The notes under the pieces were generated by a model. It was not told where the DNA came from and did not search any database. It worked only from the letters and a program-made list of their open reading frames with translations. A DNA stretch of 38,556 nucleotides from Candidatus Poribacteria bacterium (GTDB lineage Bacteria; Poribacteria; WGA-4E; WGA-3G), in NCBI GenBank assembly GCA_022821065.1, contig JAJEEK010000066.1, forward strand, positions 1 through 38,556, given 5' to 3'. The position numbers were made by a program, and so were the translations under genes. The stretch's first letter is position 1. Each line of letters starts with the position of its first letter. This document shows positions 33,619 through 38,556 of this stretch, one piece after another.

Positions 33619-34701
33619 TTATTCGACGGCAAGGCTTGAAATCGGTAGCCATAAGCCGCCGGTGCTCTTTGCTATAAATTTCTGGAACGGTTCATCTCGT
33701 CCGATAACATCCACCTTGATTCTGGCAGTCTTCATCTTCATCATCACATCTATAGAGGAATAAGCACCGCTTACATATTCATCTGTGACGAAGATGAAGT
33801 GGATTTCAGCACCGCGTCGGAATACGACTTCATCCGCCGCGCGAATCAGAGCATCTAACCCTTTTTCATCGCCTCGGAACCTCAGTTGCGCCAGAACTTT
33901 TTTAATCTGCGAAATAGAACGCGTCTGTGGGAGGACTTCAAAATCCAATCCGAGGAGACCGTACCCAGTGCCACTACGGAAAGCGACGACACCGATCGTA
34001 AAATCTATGCCGGCACTATCAAAGAGATCCGTCATATTATTAAGGTGTTCTCTGACCGCATCAACATCGTTTTTCATACTACCACTACCATCAACCACAA
34101 AGACGATATCAACGAGATCGGTGCTTCGGTTTGCGACAATATGTTTACCGACCTTCGTCAACGCGAGATCGGGGAGTGTAAGGGCTTTAAGGTCAGACGG
34201 GGACGCGCCGCCGGTTCCTTTTAAGAGACCGCCTGTAGTGCCGCCAAGTTTCCCCGCCCGCGATCTCCGTGTCCCAACTGTGTCGATACCACCCACGCTT
34301 AATCCGCCGACGGGACCTGATTGTAGGACGCCTCTCTCGGAGACCCGTCCTTCTGAATAGATAGGGGACGTGAGTTCAGGTGTTTGCAATTCGACCGTTG
34401 TATCTTGATAGGAGGTGGCCGCTACAGGAGGTTTTAGGATCGTCGGTTCAATTTTGGGAGCTTTTATCTGTTGCGTGTTCTCGGTAGATATCAAAGGTTG
34501 TAACGGAAGATGCGCAGGTCTTTTCAACGGACGCAAAGAACTACGGGAGCGGGGCTTGAGGATATCTAACGCCGTCACCGGTTTGTTTTGCAAATCGAGT
34601 TGCTGCCGATACAAGGCTCCGAGTATGAGAAGAAAGAGTACATGAAGCGCAATAGACAGAACAAGCGCATTTGGGATGTTTTTCTTCGAGAGGATTTTCA
34701 T
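33619..34701 (-). CDS. Membrane-anchored von Willebrand factor A domain protein
   Basis: It encodes 360 residues. A short basic N-terminus is followed by one transmembrane helix (about 12-30, ALVLSIALHVLFLLILGAL). Next is a long Pro/Ser/Gly-rich region (about 40-180), as in TonB-like and proton-channel-linked envelope proteins. The vWA domain spans about 195-360 with a complete MIDAS signature DGSGSM (204-209), a later threonine region and VTDEYVSG. The fold binds a divalent metal and mediates protein contacts on the periplasmic side. GGAA lies a few bases before the ATG, and a consensus promoter is at 34765-34794. It is the first gene of the minus-strand unit. Confidence 0.88.
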   Translation of the reverse strand: MKILSKKNIPNALVLSIALHVLFLLILGALYRQQLDLQNKPVTALDILKPRSRSSLRPLKRPAHLPLQPLISTENTQQIKAPKIEPTILKPPVAATSYQDTTVELQTPELTSPIYSEGRVSERGVLQSGPVGGLSVGGIDTVGTRRSRAGKLGGTTGGLLKGTGGASPSDLKALTLPDLALTKVGKHIVANRSTDLVDIVFVVDGSGSMKNDVDAVREHLNNMTDLFDSAGIDFTIGVVAFRSGTGYGLLGLDFEVLPQTRSISQIKKVLAQLRFRGDEKGLDALIRAADEVVFRRGAEIHFIFVTDEYVSGAYSSIDVMMKMKTARIKVDVIGRDEPFQKFIAKSTGGLWLPISSLAVE

Positions 34702-34764
34702 TTTTTCCTATCTTCCTATCTCGACAGTGGCTAAGACATGGCTTGTAAGCCCACAATTAAAACT

Positions 34765-34794
34765 ATTATATCACTATATGCTTAGTTGCTTCAA
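34765..34794 (-). promoter_or_regulatory. Sigma-70-type promoter for the vWA operon
   Basis: On the minus strand TTGAAG (-35, 34789-34794), an 18-bp spacer and a perfect TATAAT (-10, 34765-34770) lie about 64 bp upstream of the vWA start. Confidence 0.65.
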
Positions 34795-34806
34795 GGAAAG
34801 AAAAAG

Positions 34807-34835
34807 TTGACGAAAATGTTAAAATTTGGTATCCT
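34807..34835 (+). promoter_or_regulatory. Sigma-70-type promoter for the Nudix/sugar operon
   Basis: TTGACG (-35, 34807-34812), a 17-bp spacer and TATCCT (-10, 34830-34835). It is back to back with the minus-strand promoter; the two -35 boxes are 12 bp apart, so one bound regulator could affect both directions. Confidence 0.6.
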
Positions 34836-34917
34836 ATAAAAATAGAATAGTACGAAACCGCATATAAAGAGGATTTTGTTTGCTTCAGTAAAGAAGGATG
34901 GGTCTTATAAATACGTA

Positions 34918-35340
34918 ATGTTTTGTTATGAATATCCGCGTCCGGCTGTTACTGTTGACATCGTCGTTTTCGGTGGAGATGTCCCGGACGTACTATTGAT
35001 TCAACGGAAGCACCCACCTTTTGAAAGGTGCTGGGCGTTGCCAGGGGGTTTTATCGAGATGGAGGAATCGCTTGAAGCGTCAGCACGTCGTGAATTAGAA
35101 GAAGAGACGGGTATTACTGACGTAAAGCTAACCGAAGTCGGCACTTTTGGGGATCCATCTCGGGATCCACGCGGACGGGTGATTACCGTCGCCTATACTG
35201 CTATTGTTGAAAAGTCGCTATTAAATATTGAAGCCGGTTCAGACGCATCGGAAGCGGCGTGGTTCTCAAGTACGGATTTACCAGAACTTGCGTTTGACCA
35301 TACTGAGATAATCCGAAAGGCACTGGAAAAGTTCAGATGA
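34918..35340 (+). CDS. Nudix hydrolase, ADP-ribose pyrophosphatase-like
   Basis: It encodes 140 residues from the ATG at 34918; a TTG at 34876 with AGAGG just before it would add 14. I prefer the ATG because relatives begin close to the YEYPRPAVTVDIVVFG strand. The Nudix box from residue 43 reads GGFIEMEESLEASARRELEE followed by ETGI, so all GX5EX7REUXEEXGU positions are met. QRKHPPFERCWALPGG is typical of the ADP-ribose/NDP-sugar-type branch. The reaction would be hydrolysis of a nucleoside diphosphate linked to another group, with magnesium. Its stop overlaps the next start (ATGA), so it is the first gene of a coupled operon. Confidence 0.9.
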   Translation: MFCYEYPRPAVTVDIVVFGGDVPDVLLIQRKHPPFERCWALPGGFIEMEESLEASARRELEEETGITDVKLTEVGTFGDPSRDPRGRVITVAYTAIVEKSLLNIEAGSDASEAAWFSSTDLPELAFDHTEIIRKALEKFR

Positions 35341-35669
35341 AACACTACGGTTTAACACTAAATCTAAAAGACGATCCCTCCGTTATTGAACAATATAAAG
35401 CGTATCACCGCGATGCCTGGCCAGAGGTCCTTGATGCCCTGAAATCAGTCGGGATAACAAAGATGAACATCTATCTAATCGGGTGCCGTCTGTTTATGGC
35501 TATGGAAACGATTGATACATTTGACATAGAACGGGACTTCCCGCGCTATCTTGAGGTAGACCCGAAATGCAAAGCATGGGACGAATTGATGCGGACTTTT
35601 CAGGAACGGGTCGTGGAGGCGCAACCAGATGAATGGTGGGCACGGATGGAAACCGTTTTTGAACTATAG
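35337..35669 (+). CDS. L-rhamnose mutarotase (RhaM) family protein
   Basis: It encodes 110 residues, close to the family norm. The dimeric ferredoxin-like fold is indicated by GLTLNLKDD...IEQYKAYHRDAWPEVLDALK...NIYLIGCRLFMAMET. Tyr20 and His24 in the YxxxH pattern match the catalytic Tyr/His pair of RhaM, which interconverts alpha and beta anomers of rhamnose. The name gives the family; the actual sugar could be rhamnose, fucose or another 6-deoxy sugar. The start overlaps the Nudix stop by 4 bp and the PfkB kinase gene follows after 8 bp. Confidence 0.88.
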   Translation: MKHYGLTLNLKDDPSVIEQYKAYHRDAWPEVLDALKSVGITKMNIYLIGCRLFMAMETIDTFDIERDFPRYLEVDPKCKAWDELMRTFQERVVEAQPDEWWARMETVFEL

Positions 35670-35677
35670 GGCTAAAA

Positions 35678-36532
35678 ATGAACACCATCTCTCAAATGCC
35701 CATAACTTTTCTATCGGTTGGTCACTTCTGTTACGATGTTTCACCAAATGGTTACATTCTTGGTGGCTCTGCCTCATACTCTACACTGACGGTTCGGAAC
35801 CTCGGATACTGTGCCCGGGCGGTTACAGCCGTCGGTGCGAACTTCGATCGGCAGAACCCGTTGTTAGATGGGATAGAAATAGTTTATTGCAAGTCCACTG
35901 ACACAACGATCTTTGATAACCGATACGACGAAAACGGATATAGACAACAATTTATCTTAGGGACCGCTGAACGACTTACAGGGCGCGATATCCCTACTGA
36001 ATGGTATCATAGTGATATAGTCTATTTGTGTCCGATTGCAAACGAAGTTTCCCCTGAAGTGATTCACTGTTTCAGCGAGGATACGTTAATAGGGGCGACA
36101 CCGCAAGGGTGGCTTCGGCAGTGGGATACTAACGGTAAAGTTGAAGCAAAACGGTGGGAAACAGCGCAAGATATTTTGCCTTATATTGATGTGCTGATCC
36201 TTAGCGATGAGGATCTCCGTACCCATCGAGATGAATTAGAGAAATATATTGAATTAACACCGATTGTTGTGCTAACACAAGGGGCGCGAGGCGCGACATC
36301 TTTCCAGAATAGCACGCAGCTCGGATCCGATGCGTACACTGTTACGGAGGTGGATCCTACAGGAGCCGGTGATGTTTTCGCGGCAGCTTTTTTACTCACC
36401 TACTATCAAAACCGTTTGGTAGAGGATGCCCTCAATTTTGCACACTGTGTCGCATCGTTTGCAGTGGAAGGGATTGGCACCTCACATATCCCGAAACTTT
36501 CGCAGGTTATGTCAAGATTACGCAGTGTTTAG
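35678..36532 (+). CDS. PfkB-family carbohydrate kinase
   Basis: It encodes 284 residues; AGGG lies 6 nt before the ATG. The N-terminal region VGHFCYDV...GGSASYSTLTVRNLG is the substrate-binding glycine pair of ribokinase-like enzymes. The C-terminal signature DPTGAGDVFAAAFL starts at Asp226, with the catalytic base expected at Asp232 and the anion hole GAGD. The chain is somewhat shorter than ribokinase and the lid strands are reduced. It transfers phosphate from ATP to a sugar or nucleoside-like alcohol. Position after a mutarotase and before a sugar isomerase supports a sugar-catabolic role. Substrate not deducible. Confidence 0.9.
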   Translation: MNTISQMPITFLSVGHFCYDVSPNGYILGGSASYSTLTVRNLGYCARAVTAVGANFDRQNPLLDGIEIVYCKSTDTTIFDNRYDENGYRQQFILGTAERLTGRDIPTEWYHSDIVYLCPIANEVSPEVIHCFSEDTLIGATPQGWLRQWDTNGKVEAKRWETAQDILPYIDVLILSDEDLRTHRDELEKYIELTPIVVLTQGARGATSFQNSTQLGSDAYTVTEVDPTGAGDVFAAAFLLTYYQNRLVEDALNFAHCVASFAVEGIGTSHIPKLSQVMSRLRSV

Positions 36533-36588
36533 CATGAGAAGGTGCCGCCTCTCCTCTACAAAAAAATATATTCGTGAGAATAAAGATT

Positions 36589-37446
36589 ATGGCAATCAAT
36601 TACAACTTCATCGCGTACTGTAGTAAAACATCACCCACGGATTGGATTATCGGGATGAGATCTATTCATGGCGAGGTACCGTTGGACATCGTGATACCTG
36701 ACAGTAATCTTCCATCGGACCCAGATAACCCTGAAGTGATTGGGGTGTTGACAACTGAAGGTTTAGAACGTGAAAGTAAAGACGGGTTGGAACTCTATCG
36801 TTATCTTCGACAGTTGAATCCGAGGAAAAATGAGTCGTTCAGTTACAACGAAATCGTGATACGAAATATACACGGTCATATAACCGCTCTAAAAATTGAT
36901 GAAGAACTTCGGGTGCAAGTTACATATACGCAGCGGAAGGAATCCTATAAACTGTTTTCCTATGGGATTAAGTTGCTCGGTATTTTTCCGAATTCGGATA
37001 CGCACACAGCGGAGGACGAGGCATCCGAAATCGCTACGGCGCAGCCACCTCAAAGGAACTTACTACCCGGAATAGAAGCCAATACCGATAACGAGGTAAA
37101 ACGGGAAGGGTATAAAACCACAAACACGCTTGAGAAATTAATCGCTTTTACGCAAAACCTACAGCAGGAATTGAAAGAGACAAAAAGAGAACTCGCCTTG
37201 ACAACCGATACGGTTGAACGACTCGAGAATGGGTATCGAGACTTTAGCGCAATGCAAGACCTCGTTCAAGAGATCCTTGATCGGCTCACGCGATTAGAGA
37301 GGCTCGACTCGCGCGTTCAGAACCTTGAGGCAGACCAGCATCAACTCCATAACCTTCAACAACTCTTTCAGAAATTCCTGATAGCATTGAATCAACAGAT
37401 ACGCGCAACCCTTGAAGAGCAAGACGATCAACCCTCGGTTGATTAG
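36589..37446 (+). CDS. Hypothetical protein with C-terminal coiled coil
   Basis: It encodes 285 residues from the ATG at 36589 (GAGAA 8 nt upstream); a GTG at 36574 would add five. The N-terminal 130 residues are a mixed alpha/beta domain I do not recognise (NFIAYCSKTSPTDWIIGMRS, FSYNEIVIRNIHGHITALKI). A polar linker follows. About 180-285 is a long heptad-patterned coiled coil (NLQQELKETKRELALTTDTV ... LDRLTRLERLDSRVQNLEAD). There is no signal peptide or membrane helix. It lies 56 bp after the kinase stop, in the same direction. Function unknown; likely oligomeric. Confidence 0.75.
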   Translation: MAINYNFIAYCSKTSPTDWIIGMRSIHGEVPLDIVIPDSNLPSDPDNPEVIGVLTTEGLERESKDGLELYRYLRQLNPRKNESFSYNEIVIRNIHGHITALKIDEELRVQVTYTQRKESYKLFSYGIKLLGIFPNSDTHTAEDEASEIATAQPPQRNLLPGIEANTDNEVKREGYKTTNTLEKLIAFTQNLQQELKETKRELALTTDTVERLENGYRDFSAMQDLVQEILDRLTRLERLDSRVQNLEADQHQLHNLQQLFQKFLIALNQQIRATLEEQDDQPSVD

Positions 37447-37535
37447 CGTAGGATGGACGCATTTTTTTATCCAGTGCTACATAAGAGGCGGGGTTCGCGT
37501 AAGTCCTAATTCAGTTGAAAAAGGAGAACGCTGCT

Positions 37536-38336
37536 ATGATGAAATTAGGGACCATGTCTCTAAATGTGAGCGGGACAACCGCTACTGCATTCGCACAAAT
37601 CGTCTACGACCTCGGCTTTGATGTTATTGAATTGCATTCAAGCGCGTTTGAGTCCACTGAGGCAGATTATTTACGCGATTTAAAAATGGATCTCATGCGA
37701 AAGGGTTTGCCACTGGGGTACATCGGTGTTAGCAACAACTTCGGTAAACCGGTTGCTGAACATCCCGAAGAAATCGCGCGCATCAAGCAGTGGATCGATA
37801 TTGCGGCTTTTATGAGCTGCCCAATTGTCCGCGTGTTTGCGGCTTATGTTCCTGAAGACTGTGAGGACGAGGAGACTTTGTGGCCCCCAATGATTGAAGC
37901 CTTCAAGGAGGTCGCTGCCTACGGACATGAATCCGGTATTCTCGTTGGACTCCAAAACCATAATCACAACAACGTTACCCGCGACGGCGACGCAGTGCTA
38001 CGTGCCTTGAACGGAACAGATCATCCCTATTTCACGCATATCTTGGATACCGGACAGTACGCAGGATCCCCCGGGGCGAGTGGACATCGCGGGGCTTCAC
38101 ACCCGGATTACGACTGTTATGCGAGCATTGAGCAGACCGCACCGCATGCTGTCTACGTCCGCACCAAGTTCTATGAGATAGATAGCGGGGTTGAGGAATG
38201 GCTGGATTACCCACGCGTTTTGGACATCCTACGCGGTGTCGGCTATAACGGCTGTCTCTCAATTGTATACGAAGGGCAATCCGATCCGATCGAATCAATG
38301 CGCAAAGCGAGAAGTTATTTGGAATCCTTATTGTAG
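37536..38336 (+). CDS. TIM-barrel sugar-phosphate isomerase/epimerase family protein
   Basis: The start is taken at the ATG at 37536, 9 nt after AAAAGGAG; the in-frame TTG at 37515 lies before that ribosome site. It encodes 266 residues. The xylose-isomerase-like (AP endonuclease 2) barrel is shown by DLGFDVIELHSSAF, PIVRVFAAYVPED, GILVGLQNHNHN (strand end with metal/substrate ligands), THILDTGQYAGSPG (metal-binding Asp), VYVRTKFYEID and GCLSIVYEGQSDPIESM (metal-binding Glu). Members use a divalent metal to isomerise or epimerise sugars or sugar acids. GTAAGTCCT just upstream (37499-37507) is a half-end of the MITE family. Confidence 0.88.
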   Translation: MMKLGTMSLNVSGTTATAFAQIVYDLGFDVIELHSSAFESTEADYLRDLKMDLMRKGLPLGYIGVSNNFGKPVAEHPEEIARIKQWIDIAAFMSCPIVRVFAAYVPEDCEDEETLWPPMIEAFKEVAAYGHESGILVGLQNHNHNNVTRDGDAVLRALNGTDHPYFTHILDTGQYAGSPGASGHRGASHPDYDCYASIEQTAPHAVYVRTKFYEIDSGVEEWLDYPRVLDILRGVGYNGCLSIVYEGQSDPIESMRKARSYLESLL

Positions 38337-38373
38337 TCGGAACCACACCTATGCTGCCCGCTCGGAGAATATT

Positions 38374-38556
38374 ATGCTCAACATTAAACCCAAATATCTT
38401 GTCAATGACAAGGGGCGGAAAACCGCAGTCGTTTTGTCAATGAAGGAGTATCGCCTTCTCATAGAACACCTTGAAGATTTAGAGGACATTTTAGAGATGG
38501 ATGCCGCGGTTAAAGTCGAAACCGAGTCTCGCCCGTATCAAGAAATTCGAGCCGAG
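38374..38556 (+). CDS. Phd/YefM-like antitoxin, partial (3' end outside window)
   Basis: Sixty-one codons are open to the right edge, starting from an ATG with GGAG 6 nt upstream. The sequence KYLVNDKGRKTAVVLSMKEY then RLLIEHLEDLEDILEMD is the N-terminal DNA-binding strand and helix pattern of type II antitoxins of the prevent-host-death group. A RelE/ParE-like toxin gene would be expected just beyond the window. Confidence 0.7.
   Translation, partial: MLNIKPKYLVNDKGRKTAVVLSMKEYRLLIEHLEDLEDILEMDAAVKVETESRPYQEIRAE

Noticed and set aside
34898..34927. ATG at 34898 as Nudix start (good AGGA context)
   Set aside because: It is out of frame with the Nudix domain and stops after a few codons.

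Overview
The window is about 38.6 kb of bacterial DNA with moderate GC. It most resembles the Candidatus Poribacteria and related marine or sponge-associated lineages. I infer this from the C-terminal signature shared by the surface proteins (NYPNPFNPETWIPY ... ASGVYFYTLTAGDFTATRKMLIRK), the many Gfo/Idh/MocA and sugar-isomerase genes, and the short palindromic repeats between genes (GTAGGTTGGGTTGA, GTAAGTCCT and similar). No rRNA, tRNA, CRISPR array or intact transposase was seen.

Left part (1-23.9 kb, all minus strand): a cluster of very large exported proteins. Reading in the direction of transcription (right to left) they are a 2077-residue LRR/cadherin/Ig-like protein (17694-23927), a lamin-tail + Ig + cohesin + dockerin protein (15168-17588), an Ig x4 + cohesin + dockerin protein (12547-14949), a WD40 + Ig + cohesin + dockerin protein (10079-12523), a small lipoprotein (9027-9524), a 1600-residue LRR + cadherin x8 + lamin-tail + dockerin protein (4163-8965), and a metallopeptidase + cadherin + Ig-repeat protein that runs off the left edge (1-3853). 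The five with complete C-termini end in the same FlgD-like/sorting domain. A home-made family of about 105-residue Ig-like repeats occurs 21 times in five of them. A frameshifted relic of the same C-terminus lies at 24152-24256.

Middle (24-29 kb): repeat-rich, gene-poor DNA with three copies of a roughly 120-bp MITE-like element. It also holds a stand-alone AAA+ activator of the sigma-54 type with a GAFTTA instead of GAFTGA loop (25612-26700), and a translationally coupled pair made of an unrecognised protein and a divergent Gfo/Idh/MocA protein.

Right part, minus strand (29-34.7 kb): two Gfo/Idh/MocA oxidoreductases flank a gene that looks interrupted but is best read as ONE selenoprotein of the GrdB-like reductase family (30159-30929). 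It has an in-frame TGA at 30459-30461 in a UxxC motif, followed at the expected distance by a perfect 8-bp hairpin with a GUC loop, i.e. a bacterial SECIS candidate. Upstream are a GT-C-type membrane glycosyltransferase and a membrane-anchored von Willebrand A protein.

Right part, plus strand (34.8 kb to the end): back-to-back promoters start a divergent operon of a Nudix hydrolase, a RhaM-like mutarotase, a PfkB sugar kinase, a coiled-coil protein, a TIM-barrel sugar isomerase/epimerase and the start of a Phd/YefM-like antitoxin. Together the right half suggests catabolism of unusual sugars, polyols or related small molecules; the left half suggests a cell-surface assembly that may be held together by cohesin-dockerin pairs.
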